Virus record (IMG/VR): IMGVR_UViG_3300022859_000014
Location: 1 to 28,799 of that record
Strand: one strand, 5' to 3'
DNA length: 28,799 nt
DNA from: a virus
In this document: positions 23,204 to 28,799 of the stretch, one piece after another
How positions within the stretch are numbered: the first letter of the stretch is position 1
Layout of the letters: each line of letters opens with the position of its first letter
The notes under the pieces: generated by a model
The model's database searches: none
The model's input: only the letters and a program-made list of their open reading frames with translations
Told to the model about the DNA's origin: nothing
Translations under genes and position numbers: made by a program

Positions 23204-23977
23204 ATGGCTCAAAGAAGAATGACTAGCTTGGATGTGATAGATACAGATGCGTTTCTTGATATGCCACAAAGTTCTCAACTCTTGTACTTTCATTTGAACG
23301 CAAGAGCTGATGATGATGGTTTTGTGTCTAGTCCAAAAAGAATAGCAAGAAGTATTGGTTCACAAGATGACGATTTGAAATTATTATCAGCCAAAAAATT
23401 TATAATTCCTTTCACAGATGGCGTGTGTGTTATTAAGCATTGGAGGGTCAATAATTTTATAAGAAAAGACATTTACAAAGAGACTCAATACCTCAATTTA
23501 AAGCAATCTTTATTCATCAGAAGTAATGGTTCTTATACAACCACAGATAATGACCGTTCTGTCGAAATACCCAAAGGACACTTCACTTTGGAGAGCGTTG
23601 ACGTTACGTTAACGTCTCGTCAACCTAGGTTAGGTAAGGTAAGGGAAGGGAAGGTAAGTATAGTAAAGGATAAGAAGAGCGATAAATCGCGGGTAAAGAA
23701 CTTTAATGTTTTAGGAGCAGAAGTCATTAAAGCCTTTGAAGAAGTTGATGCTAAGAATAAAACATATTACGCAAACAAAACTCAAAGAGCTTGTGCAGAC
23801 TTTCTTGTTGATGAGTATGGATTAGACAAAGTCCTTAAAGTTATAAAACTAATTCCACAAACAAATGGAAAAGATTTTTATCCAAACATAACTTCTCCTT
23901 ACGACCTAAAGGAAAAATGGATGAAACTAGCTAGTGCATTACAAAAAACCAAAAATAATCAAACAGTAATTTTATGA
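23204..23977 (+). CDS. Replication initiation protein (phage replisome-organiser-like)
   Basis: From ATG 23204 this is a 257-residue protein. The N-terminal ~120 residues (MAQRRMTSLDVIDTDAFLDM, SSQLLYFHLNARADDDGFVS, FIIPFTDGVCVIKHWRVNNF and IRKDIYKETQYLNL) match the winged-helix domain of phage replisome organisers, which bind origin DNA and load the host helicase. A Lys/Ser-rich linker follows and coincides with origin-like repeats. A helical C-terminal domain ends it (ADFLVDEYGLDKVLKVIKLI, then YDLKEKWMKLASALQ), resembling DnaD-type or loader domains. The frame extends to ATG 23108, giving 32 extra residues unlike the family; that start is buried in the predicted leader stem, so I prefer 23204, though no Shine-Dalgarno is seen there. 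Confidence 0.8.
   Translation: MAQRRMTSLDVIDTDAFLDMPQSSQLLYFHLNARADDDGFVSSPKRIARSIGSQDDDLKLLSAKKFIIPFTDGVCVIKHWRVNNFIRKDIYKETQYLNLKQSLFIRSNGSYTTTDNDRSVEIPKGHFTLESVDVTLTSRQPRLGKVREGKVSIVKDKKSDKSRVKNFNVLGAEVIKAFEEVDAKNKTYYANKTQRACADFLVDEYGLDKVLKVIKLIPQTNGKDFYPNITSPYDLKEKWMKLASALQKTKNNQTVIL
23597..23691 (+). other. Candidate replication origin inside the replication gene
   Basis: Inside the linker of the replication protein are, in order: a dyad GTTGACG/CGTCAAC (23597-23603 and 23618-23624) enclosing the perfect palindrome ACGTTAACGT (23606-23615); the palindrome CCTAGG (23624-23629); six direct 5-bp units AGGTT, AGGTA, AGGTA, AGGGA, AGGGA, AGGTA (23627-23656); a purine-rich strand; and the dyad GCGAT-AA-ATCGC (about 23679-23690). 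Lambda-like phages place their origin within the initiator gene in the same way. Function is inferred. Confidence 0.5.
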
Positions 23978-24387
23978 AGTATTTTTTCAAAGTTAAATTC
24001 GGTTTTGGAACACAAGACTATGTTTCCGTTGAAGGCTCTGAATTAGAGAAAGCTATTTACGCACAACTCAAAAGGGTTTCAGTTCGTTTAGGTAATTCTT
24101 TCGTGAACGGAAGTAATATAATTTCAATCACACCACTTCATCATAAATACACAGGTTGGAATGAATCATACGAACCTAAAGAACCAGATGACTTTTTCCA
24201 AATAGAAAGAGATTGCCCAAATTTTGATGGTGTACTAGAAGCTTATACCGACAGGGTGCGTGATTTGATTCAAACTGGAAAAGATAATTTGATTGGAACA
24301 CTTGAACCTTTAGATATTAAACAAATTGAAGTTTCAAAAAGAAGTGATGAAGTACAAAGCATTTCAGACATATTAAAATTACAATAA
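23974..24387 (+). CDS. Protein of unknown function in the replication operon
   Basis: A 137-residue protein that starts with the ATGA overlap at the stop of the replication gene, so it is translated with it. The first half looks like a small beta/alpha domain (MKYFFKVKFGFGTQDYVSVE, then AIYAQLKRVSVRLGNSFVNG). The middle is acidic and aromatic (GWNESYEPKEPDDFFQIERD). The end is a charged helix. No motif is recognised. Position right after the initiator suggests a role in replication, but this is not shown by the sequence. Confidence 0.6.
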   Translation: MKYFFKVKFGFGTQDYVSVEGSELEKAIYAQLKRVSVRLGNSFVNGSNIISITPLHHKYTGWNESYEPKEPDDFFQIERDCPNFDGVLEAYTDRVRDLIQTGKDNLIGTLEPLDIKQIEVSKRSDEVQSISDILKLQ

Positions 24388-24518
24388 TGGAAAAAGAACC
24401 AATAGGACAAACAGAAAGTGAAAGAGAATATGCCGTTCAATGCCTTATAGATTTAGGGCTAACGGAAGACGAAGCTATACGAGAAGCTGAAGATTATTAT
24501 GACGAAAATTATTTGTAA
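24387..24518 (+). CDS. Very small acidic protein
   Basis: A 43-residue protein (MEKEPIGQTESEREYAVQCL, then IDLGLTEDEAIREAEDYYDE and NYL). It starts in a one-base TAATG overlap with the gene before it, which is how this phage joins genes. It is strongly acidic and mostly helical; the part around LIDLGLTEDEAIREAE resembles a UBA-like three-helix fold by pattern only. Small acidic early proteins often bind host enzymes, but no partner can be named. It is the last gene before the second promoter. Confidence 0.55.
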   Translation: MEKEPIGQTESEREYAVQCLIDLGLTEDEAIREAEDYYDENYL

Positions 24519-24563
24519 TTCGTTTATACGGCTGTATGTATAGTTTTATATGTTGATGTGAAG

Positions 24564-24608
24564 TTATCCACAGGTGGTACTTGTACTCCTCTGTAGATGT
24601 GCTATTCT
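24564..24608 (+). promoter_or_regulatory. Rightward promoter P2 with TTATCCACA box (recombination operon)
   Basis: TTATCCACAGGTGG starts at 24564 and is followed by TACTTGTAC; TTGTAC (24581-24586) may serve as -35. TATTCT (24603-24608) preceded by TG-C is an extended -10, 16 bp from TTGTAC and 39 bp from the start of the box, exactly as at P1 and P3. The box contains the dyad CCAC-AG-GTGG. Start of transcription is expected near 24616, about 24 nt before the ATG at 24640. The remaining bases of this 121-bp gap hold no gene. Confidence 0.6.
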
Positions 24609-24639
24609 TTAGATGTAAGAGTTTAATCAACAATTTTTT

Positions 24640-24801
24640 ATGAAAAAGCACGAAATACTAGATACAGGAATATACTCCCATTATCCATACGAAATACACG
24701 AGAGCGTAAACCTAGAATCGGATAAGTATGATTGGTTGTGGGCGTTTGTAGCGATACCTCTCGGATACTTTTTAGCAGTTGCGATAATGTTAATTAAATA
24801 A
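24640..24801 (+). CDS. Small membrane protein
   Basis: A 53-residue protein (MKKHEILDTGIYSHYPYEIH, then ESVNLESDKYDWLWAFVAIP and LGYFLAVAIMLIK). Residues 33-52 (LWAFVAIPLGYFLAVAIMLI) form one clear membrane span near the C-terminus; the first 30 residues are polar and would stay in the cytoplasm or outside. It is the first gene after promoter P2, and the next gene begins after one base. A membrane protein leading a recombination operon suggests an early host-takeover or exclusion role, which is speculative. Confidence 0.6.
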   Translation: MKKHEILDTGIYSHYPYEIHESVNLESDKYDWLWAFVAIPLGYFLAVAIMLIK

Positions 24802-24802
24802 T

Positions 24803-24970
24803 ATGAACTTAATTTTTACAGCAAAAGATTGGAGAAATGAGCTTGGATACAAGCTGAAAGTAAAGTCAGACTCAAAAGAAAACTATGTGCCAATGACAAG
24901 ACAAGTTGAATACGCAGTTTCAGACGGAAATGGTTGCATTGATTTTGAAAGAGATTTTATAACTAAATAA
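24803..24970 (+). CDS. Small protein of unknown function
   Basis: A 55-residue protein (MNLIFTAKDWRNELGYKLKV, then KSDSKENYVPMTRQVEYAVS and DGNGCIDFERDFITK). It appears to be a small alpha/beta unit, with one cysteine and no motif. It begins one base after the stop of the membrane protein and ends four bases before the annealing-protein gene, so it is clearly inside the P2 operon. The upstream sequence is A/T-rich with no Shine-Dalgarno, like its neighbours. Function unknown. Confidence 0.55.
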   Translation: MNLIFTAKDWRNELGYKLKVKSDSKENYVPMTRQVEYAVSDGNGCIDFERDFITK

Positions 24971-24974
24971 AACT

Positions 24975-25682
24975 ATGCTTAAAGAAATAAAAACAAAACT
25001 TCCAACACTTGCCGAGCTATACGGAAATGTTGAAGCGGTAAACAAACAGAATAAACTAAACCTTATTCTAAACGCAGAACCAAAAAAGGAATGGATTAAA
25101 CAACACCCTTTCGTTAAAAATCTAAACTACCTCCCTATCGAGCGTGTTGAGTATCTTCTAACTGTTATCTTTTCAAAATGGCGTGTTGAGGTTAAAGAAG
25201 TTAAGTTGCTCGCAAACAGTATTGTTACAACAGTGCGAGTTCATGTGAAAGACCCTTTGACAGGAGAATGGGATTATCAAGACGGAATCGGTGCTATGCC
25301 AATTCAAATATCAAAAGACGCAGGAAGTGCGATTGCTTTTGAAAAAATGAATACTTCGGCTATTCAGATTGGTGCTCCTGCTTCTGAAAGTTTCGCAATC
25401 AAAGACGCTTGTGAAAAGTTCGGGCGTATCTTCGGAAAAGATTTGAACCGAAAAGACAACATAAGCTACGACAGAATTTACGCCATGATTGACGGAGCAG
25501 AAACTTCTAACAATCCTAGTATCTCCGAAGAATTGCGAAAGGAGGTAAACGATTGTAAGAACGAAAATGAATTGAAAGCGATATGGGACAAAAACAAGGG
25601 ACTTGGAAAAGAGTTCAGTAAATTGATTGCAGACCATAAGGATTTCTTACAAAAGGTTAGACATGAAGAAGAAAATGCGTAA
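24975..25682 (+). CDS. Single-strand annealing protein (Rad52/Sak-like)
   Basis: A 235-residue protein encoded directly before a YqaJ-type exonuclease, the usual order for phage recombinase pairs. The core reads RVEYLLTVIFSKWRVEVKEV, KLLANSIVTTVRVHVKDP and WDYQDGIGAMPIQISKDAGS, then ASESFAIKDACEKFGRIFGK; the last resembles the A-x3-D-A-x-K/R-x-A-x3-FG helix of Rad52-family annealing proteins. It would coat the 3' single strand left by the exonuclease and anneal it to a complementary strand. The tail after about 180 is a charged helix. A RecT/Erf-type relative is the alternative, but the function as recombinase is well supported by context. Confidence 0.65.
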   Translation: MLKEIKTKLPTLAELYGNVEAVNKQNKLNLILNAEPKKEWIKQHPFVKNLNYLPIERVEYLLTVIFSKWRVEVKEVKLLANSIVTTVRVHVKDPLTGEWDYQDGIGAMPIQISKDAGSAIAFEKMNTSAIQIGAPASESFAIKDACEKFGRIFGKDLNRKDNISYDRIYAMIDGAETSNNPSISEELRKEVNDCKNENELKAIWDKNKGLGKEFSKLIADHKDFLQKVRHEEENA

Positions 25683-26289
25683 AATCCACACTGAAATAGT
25701 GCAAGGCACACCTGAATGGCACGCATTACGCTTAAAATACCCACTGACGGCTTCTAAAGCTCAAGCAATAGGAAATCAAGGCTCGGGGCTTGAAACCCTC
25801 GTATACGAGCGTTTAAGTGCCAAATACAGCAAGTATGATGATGAGAAGTATTCAAACAAAGACTTAGAGCGTGGAAAAGAGCTAGAACCACAAGCCAGAG
25901 CGTTATATGAGCTTGAAACAGGTAACGAGGTGGAGGAGATAGGCTTTGTAACTGATGATGAGATTTCAAAAGTCGGTGGAATTTCGCCTGATGGAGCTAT
26001 CATCGGACAAAATGGTGGAGTTGAGATTAAATGCTTTGAAGATAAAAAACATTTCAGATTATCTTTAGAGCAAGACTTCGCCATTGAGAGCGTTTATGTA
26101 TGGCAAATGCAACAACAAATGCTGTTTATGGGATGGGACTTCGTGGACTTCGTTGCATTTAATCCAAATTATCAGCGTTCACTACTCATAAAAAGGGTAA
26201 TGAAAGACGAGGTAATGCAGAAAAAAATAAAGAAGGGGTTGGTGATGGGGGAGAAACTTATTAAAGAAATAGAAACTAAATTAAAATAA
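25663..26289 (+). CDS. YqaJ-type viral recombinase exonuclease (lambda exonuclease fold)
   Basis: A 208-residue protein from ATG 25663, where AAAGG precedes the start by seven bases; an earlier TTG at 25627 would sit deeper in the previous gene. Catalytic landmarks of the fold are visible: GTPEWHALR at 15-23, Glu75 in RGKELEPQAR, Asp110 in GGISPDGAI, and Glu121/Lys123 in GVEIKCF. The later WQMQQQMLFMGWDFVDFVAF is the family's usual helix-strand block. The enzyme degrades one strand from double-strand ends, giving the substrate for the annealing protein encoded just before (20-bp overlap). Length is normal. Confidence 0.85.
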   Translation: MKKKMRKIHTEIVQGTPEWHALRLKYPLTASKAQAIGNQGSGLETLVYERLSAKYSKYDDEKYSNKDLERGKELEPQARALYELETGNEVEEIGFVTDDEISKVGGISPDGAIIGQNGGVEIKCFEDKKHFRLSLEQDFAIESVYVWQMQQQMLFMGWDFVDFVAFNPNYQRSLLIKRVMKDEVMQKKIKKGLVMGEKLIKEIETKLK

Positions 26290-26291
26290 TT

Positions 26292-26615
26292 ATGGAAAAA
26301 CAAGAAAAAATATTTATCAGTGGAATGTACTTTAATTTACCAAGTGAAAAAGCACCTGATTTTGTAAAGGGACAAATATCAATCGAGATACCAGAGTTCC
26401 TAGCGTTCCTTTCAAAGCAAGGATTGAATAATAAAATTAGAATTGACCTTAAAGTTTCAAAAGCTGGAAAAGGTTATGCAGAACTTAGTACATGGAAACC
26501 TGAAAAGCCTGACTTTATGAAAAAAGAAGAAGTTAATGCCCCTGAAGAAGATATATCAAAAGATATTAACCCAAACGACATAGACTTAGGTGCAGAGGAG
26601 ACCTTGCCTTTTTAA
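26292..26615 (+). CDS. SSB-like single-stranded DNA-binding protein
   Basis: A 107-residue protein. The first 75 residues look like a small beta barrel (KIFISGMYFNLPSEKAPDFV, then IRIDLKVSKAGKGYAELSTW). The end is an acidic tail finishing DLGAEETLPF, like the SSB C-terminal tip, which normally ends D-D-I-P-F and recruits replication and repair proteins. The protein is shorter than bacterial SSB (about 170 residues). Position between exonuclease and other recombination genes supports the call. It starts two bases after the exonuclease stop with no Shine-Dalgarno. Confidence 0.65.
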   Translation: MEKQEKIFISGMYFNLPSEKAPDFVKGQISIEIPEFLAFLSKQGLNNKIRIDLKVSKAGKGYAELSTWKPEKPDFMKKEEVNAPEEDISKDINPNDIDLGAEETLPF

Positions 26616-26618
26616 ACC

Positions 26619-27140
26619 ATGAGACCAGTACCATTAAAAATCCATAGACGAGATAAAGGAATACGCTTTGAGATTTCTGAATACTGGCAAACCATGTTGA
26701 GCAAGTTATTGACCGACAATGGCAACGACCCGATAAACTCTCACATAATTCCTTTGGCTACCGATAGTCGCAATCAACGGGGTTTCTTTCATGGTGGATT
26801 GATACCTTTACAAATCGCACTTGACGGAAACGATTACAAAGATAGCAAGGTGTGTGCGTTTTACTTTGATACTTTTATGGAAGAAATGTTTCCAGAAGTA
26901 ATTAAAAGAAACGGAAAGATTTGTGTGATGGGTAAAAGTTCAAAAGGAATACTTAAAAGAGTAACTGATGCGTTTATAACTTATCTTGTGGAGGATTACG
27001 GAATGGAATACACATCAGAAGTTTTAGACCCTCAAAACTATAAAGATTGGCGTGATAAGTATTCTATGACAATAGAATATGAAGACTACTTTGAATATGC
27101 GAAATCTATGAAGTGGTTAGAGTTTAGTAGATTAAACTAA
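26619..27140 (+). CDS. Protein of unknown function in the recombination operon
   Basis: A 173-residue protein beginning MRPVPLKIHRRDKGIRFEIS. Notable parts are SRNQRGFFHGGLIPLQIALD, KVCAFYFDTFMEEMFPEVIK and MGKSSKGILKRVTDAFITYL, then WRDKYSMTIEYEDYFEYAKS. It has charged helices and conserved-looking His/Gly residues, but no motif I can name. NinB-like recombination proteins occupy a similar place in lambda-like phages, which is only a positional argument. It lies three bases after the SSB-like gene and seven before the next gene. Confidence 0.6.
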   Translation: MRPVPLKIHRRDKGIRFEISEYWQTMLSKLLTDNGNDPINSHIIPLATDSRNQRGFFHGGLIPLQIALDGNDYKDSKVCAFYFDTFMEEMFPEVIKRNGKICVMGKSSKGILKRVTDAFITYLVEDYGMEYTSEVLDPQNYKDWRDKYSMTIEYEDYFEYAKSMKWLEFSRLN

Positions 27141-27146
27141 AGTGTT

Positions 27147-27359
27147 ATGACTCAAAAAAAAATAATAATTGAAAAATTAAACAAGGAAAGAAAGATAGAT
27201 AACTTCTACTGCGTAGACAACAAAATAACCTTAAGACTTGGAAGTTATATCAATATGTTAAAGAACGAAGGGTGGCAATTCGACAGAAAATATATCGATG
27301 GTACAAAAAACTTTCAGTACACAGTTATTAAAAAACCTGAATTAACATTGTTCCAGTGA
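27147..27359 (+). CDS. Small winged-helix (HTH_39-like) protein
   Basis: A 70-residue protein (MTQKKIIIEKLNKERKIDNF, then ITLRLGSYINMLKNEGWQFD). The pattern, a first helix I-I-x-K-L, a recognition helix in LRLGSYINMLKNEGW and a C-terminal strand (YTVIKKPELTLF), is that of the small HTH_39-type winged-helix domain common in phages. The normal layout has the R-L/S-x-I-x2-L-x3-G-W motif seen here. It probably binds DNA; regulation of the nearby genes is possible. Its TGA overlaps the GTG start of the next gene (GTGA). Confidence 0.6.
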   Translation: MTQKKIIIEKLNKERKIDNFYCVDNKITLRLGSYINMLKNEGWQFDRKYIDGTKNFQYTVIKKPELTLFQ

Positions 27360-27751
27360 AAAAAACAAAACTAAAAAAGGTCAGCAAACAACCTATATCA
27401 AAAATCCAACGGCAGATATGGGTTGAATGTAAAAGAATTATCAGAGCAAAGTATAGGAACACTTGTTATACCTGTGGCAGAAAAGGTTTAGAAGGCTCTA
27501 ATTGGCACACTGGACATATGTTAGCAAAAGTTTCTTTATCAGCTTACTTGAAATATGACCTGCGAATACTACGCCCTCAATGTTATTTTTGTAACATAAA
27601 TTGTGGTGGTCGTGGTGCAGAGTTTATTGATAATATGCGTAGAATTGAAGGTGATAAATATGTTGATGAGATATTGAAAGATAAACAGAAAACAATTAAA
27701 GCATATGACCATTATGTACTGCTACTTATTCAATACAAGAATATAAAATAG
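27356..27751 (+). CDS. NinG/Rap-like HNH recombination protein
   Basis: A 131-residue protein from a GTG start that overlaps the previous stop (GTGA). A basic N-terminus is followed by Cys37-x2-Cys40 (NTCYTCGRKG), His51 and His54 in NWHTGHMLAK, then Cys76-x2-Cys79 and Cys83 (QCYFCNINCGG). These make a zinc-bound HNH fold. The order matches the NinG/Rap family, a structure-specific recombination nuclease of lambda-like phages that acts on branched joints. It would complete the annealing protein, exonuclease and SSB set. The lambda protein is about 200 residues, so this is a shorter form. Confidence 0.75.
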   Translation: MKKTKLKKVSKQPISKIQRQIWVECKRIIRAKYRNTCYTCGRKGLEGSNWHTGHMLAKVSLSAYLKYDLRILRPQCYFCNINCGGRGAEFIDNMRRIEGDKYVDEILKDKQKTIKAYDHYVLLLIQYKNIK

Positions 27752-27796
27752 TTATCCACAGGTGGCACTTGTACACATTAAAATATAATATATAAT
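27752..27796 (+). promoter_or_regulatory. Rightward promoter P3 with TTATCCACA box, likely leaderless
   Basis: TTATCCACAGGTGG starts at 27752 and is followed by CACTTGTAC; only one base differs from P2 over 24 bp. TTGTAC (27769-27774) may act as -35, with 16 bp to a perfect TATAAT (27791-27796), again 39 bp from the box start. Six bases separate the -10 from the ATG at 27803, so the mRNA should begin at or next to the start codon. Confidence 0.65.
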
Positions 27797-27802
27797 ATAG
27801 TT

Positions 27803-28027
27803 ATGGACAAACAAATTAACAAACTTATTCCACAAAGAATAAAAGTAAAAAACAACACAGTTGTTGCGTTGAAAAATGAAATTAAAATTGAAAAGAAAAT
27901 CTCATCAAGAACGATTAGTTACGACAGCGTGGTAAACAGAGGACTGGACTTTATTGTTGGTATGCGACAGTTACAAAGAAAAGAGCCCGAATTATACAAA
28001 GAAGTGGTTAACCTAATTTTCAAATAA
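27803..28027 (+). CDS. Small basic protein of unknown function
   Basis: A 74-residue protein (MDKQINKLIPQRIKVKNNTV, then EIKIEKKISSRTISYDSVVN). It is basic, with a middle strand-rich part and a C-terminal helix (GMRQLQRKEPELYKEVVNLI). No cysteines or membrane segment. It is the first gene after promoter P3, whose -10 stands only six bases before the ATG, so it is probably translated from a leaderless mRNA. Function unknown; small basic proteins here could bind nucleic acid. Confidence 0.55.
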   Translation: MDKQINKLIPQRIKVKNNTVVALKNEIKIEKKISSRTISYDSVVNRGLDFIVGMRQLQRKEPELYKEVVNLIFK

Positions 28028-28071
28028 ATAGCAAGACTTATAAAGCGGTGTTACTAGATAAATAAAAATAT

Positions 28072-28353
28072 ATGACCACACAAGAACAAAAAGATGAAGC
28101 ATTGAAAGCCTACAGAGCAATCAATGACTCAGCATGGAAAGCCTACAGAGCAATTAGAGACCCAGCATGGAAAGCCTACGAAGCAATCAATGACCCAGCA
28201 TATAAAGCCTACGAAGCAATCAGTATCCCAGCATTGGAAGCCTACGAAGCAATCAGTAACCCAGCATATAAAGCCTATCAAGCAAAAATGAAAGAAATAG
28301 AAGCTACAGAAGGTATTATTGAAATCAAGGGTGTAAAGTATAAAAAAATATGA
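28072..28353 (+). CDS. Protein with 11-residue helical repeats
   Basis: A 93-residue protein. After MTTQEQKDEAL, five and a half copies of an 11-residue unit follow from residue 12: KAYRAINDSAW, KAYRAIRDPAW, KAYEAINDPAY, KAYEAISIPAL, EAYEAISNPAY and KAYQAKMKEIE, consensus KAYEAI-DPA. Eleven-residue periods (hendecads) suit a right-handed coiled coil or amphipathic rod, although the Pro in most units would kink it. The tail is TEGIIEIKGVKYKKI. The DNA repeats are 33 bp (28105-28269) and likely arise by duplication. A structural, surface or membrane role is possible; unknown. Confidence 0.6.
   Translation: MTTQEQKDEALKAYRAINDSAWKAYRAIRDPAWKAYEAINDPAYKAYEAISIPALEAYEAISNPAYKAYQAKMKEIEATEGIIEIKGVKYKKI
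28105..28302. repeat. 33-bp direct repeats encoding the hendecad units
   Basis: Units of 33 bp at 28105, 28138, 28171, 28204 and 28237, plus a diverged sixth at 28270. Each begins AAAGCCTAC or GAAGCCTAC and has AGCAATC in the middle. Differences are scattered, mostly single bases, as expected for coding repeats that diverge after duplication. Confidence 0.85.
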
Positions 28354-28649
28354 CCTACACAGAAAAAAGATTTGAAGATTATTTAGAGACAATATGCTTT
28401 GAAGCTAATCCAAGCGTACTAGATGATGATATGCCCGACTTCTTTGACTCTTGGCTAGGAAGTCAAGATGTAGAGGATATGGGTGGAGGAGGAGTAGCAG
28501 GAACAGGAGGGGCTGGAGGCGCAGGAACAGGAGGGGCTGGAGGCGCAGGAACAGGAGGGGCTGGAGGCGCAGGAACAGGAGGGGCTGGAGGCGCATGGTT
28601 CGTGTGGGAAAAGGGTTATGTCGGAAAGCCCTCAATAGAATGGATATAG
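28350..28649 (+). CDS. Glycine-rich repeat protein (GTGGAGGA)4
   Basis: A 99-residue protein with three parts. Residues 1-44 are acidic (MTYTEKRFEDYLETICFEAN, then PSVLDDDMPDFFDSWLGSQD). A Gly/Ala/Thr run follows, with four copies of GTGGAGGA encoded by identical 24-bp units. The last 18 residues are aromatic (WFVWEKGYVGKPSIEWI). The ATG overlaps the stop of the previous gene (ATGA). The GC-rich repeat stands out in this AT-rich DNA and may be young. The role is unknown; a flexible spacer between an acidic head and an aromatic tail is the only visible design. A second frame through the repeat is open too and is judged a shadow. Confidence 0.6.
   Translation: MTYTEKRFEDYLETICFEANPSVLDDDMPDFFDSWLGSQDVEDMGGGGVAGTGGAGGAGTGGAGGAGTGGAGGAGTGGAGGAWFVWEKGYVGKPSIEWI
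28500..28595. repeat. Four perfect 24-bp tandem repeats
   Basis: Four identical copies in a row at 28500, 28524, 28548 and 28572, each GGAACAGGAGGGGC plus TGGAGGCGCA. Complete identity, including third codon positions, points to recent expansion by slippage or unequal recombination, and copy number may differ between relatives. Because 24 is a multiple of three, all three forward frames stay open across it. Confidence 0.95.
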
Positions 28650-28696
28650 TCCTCTCCTCCCTAGAGAAAGAGATTAACCCTAAAGAATAAAGATAT

Positions 28697-28799
28697 ATGA
28701 CTGACAATGAAATAAACAAAGCAATTACCGACAACGAAGCTCAACTAGGACAAGCCTTTGAAGATGGTATGAAGGTTGGCAAGCAAGAGATGTGGAAGA
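28697..28799 (+). CDS. Partial gene at right edge, function unknown
   Basis: A frame open from ATG 28697 to the window edge, showing 34 residues (MTDNEINKAITDNEAQLGQA, then FEDGMKVGKQEMWK). The N-terminus is acidic and helical. Too little is visible to judge its family. It follows the glycine-rich gene by 47 bp and has the A-rich upstream sequence of its neighbours. Confidence 0.5.
   Translation, partial: MTDNEINKAITDNEAQLGQAFEDGMKVGKQEMWK

Noticed and set aside
28451-28690. Overlapping Arg/Trp-rich frame (RRGWRRRN repeats) through the 24-bp repeats
   Set aside because: The repeat length is a multiple of three, so every frame stays open. The 28350 frame has a coupled ATGA start and a balanced composition on both sides, so the Arg-rich reading is most likely a shadow.

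Overview
The window is part of the genome of an uncultured tailed double-stranded DNA phage (Caudoviricetes). The evidence is an HK97-type packaging and head cassette (small and large terminase, portal, scaffold-like protein, major capsid protein), a long block of virion and fibre genes, and a phage replication/recombination block. DNA is AT-rich by eye. TGA is clearly used as a stop (several ATGA and GTGA overlaps), which excludes the recoded TGA of codes 4 and 25. Most starts have no Shine-Dalgarno sequence, only A/T-rich DNA upstream, while promoters look sigma70-like (TATAAT). The host cannot be named from this. No tail tube, sheath or obvious tape-measure gene is visible, and a 700-residue protein carries what looks like a podovirus internal/ejection-protein region, so a short-tailed virion is my best guess.

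Layout. Everything from 1 to 22842 reads leftward (minus strand) and everything from 23059 to the right edge reads rightward. Leftward, in order of transcription: three small genes (22836-22304, the last apparently frameshifted); small terminase (22065), large terminase (21441), portal (19907), a small gene, scaffold-like protein and major capsid protein (17309), followed by a factor-independent terminator at 16331-16353; three small genes (16309-15434); a seven-gene sugar cassette (15473-10067: three glycosyltransferases, a methyltransferase, an NDP-sugar dehydratase/epimerase, a PLP aminotransferase and a shortened nucleotide-sugar dehydrogenase); a Com-like zinc-finger gene; a head-tail adaptor-like protein; then virion, lectin-like, glycine-rich, ejection-like, collagen-like and NVGIGT-repeat fibre genes to the left edge.

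Rightward: a replisome-organiser-like replication protein containing an origin-like cluster of repeats, two small genes, then an operon with a Rad52-like annealing protein, a YqaJ/lambda-type exonuclease, an SSB-like protein, a winged-helix-like protein and a NinG-like HNH protein, and finally small repeat-rich genes (11-residue helical repeats; GTGGAGGA repeats).

The control logic is the most interesting part. Three rightward intergenic regions carry a TTATCCACAGG box exactly 39 bp upstream of a -10 element, which divides the right arm into three operons. The divergent switch region 22837-23203 encodes two potentially structured leader RNAs: leftward, two mutually exclusive pairings; rightward, a long stem interleaved with a 7-bp pseudoknot. 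The small-terminase gene has a sigma70 promoter that would make a leaderless mRNA, directly behind an array of 11-bp tandem repeats. No integrase, repressor, lysis gene, DNA polymerase, tRNA or CRISPR array was seen. All assignments come from reading the sequence; no searches or folding programs were run.
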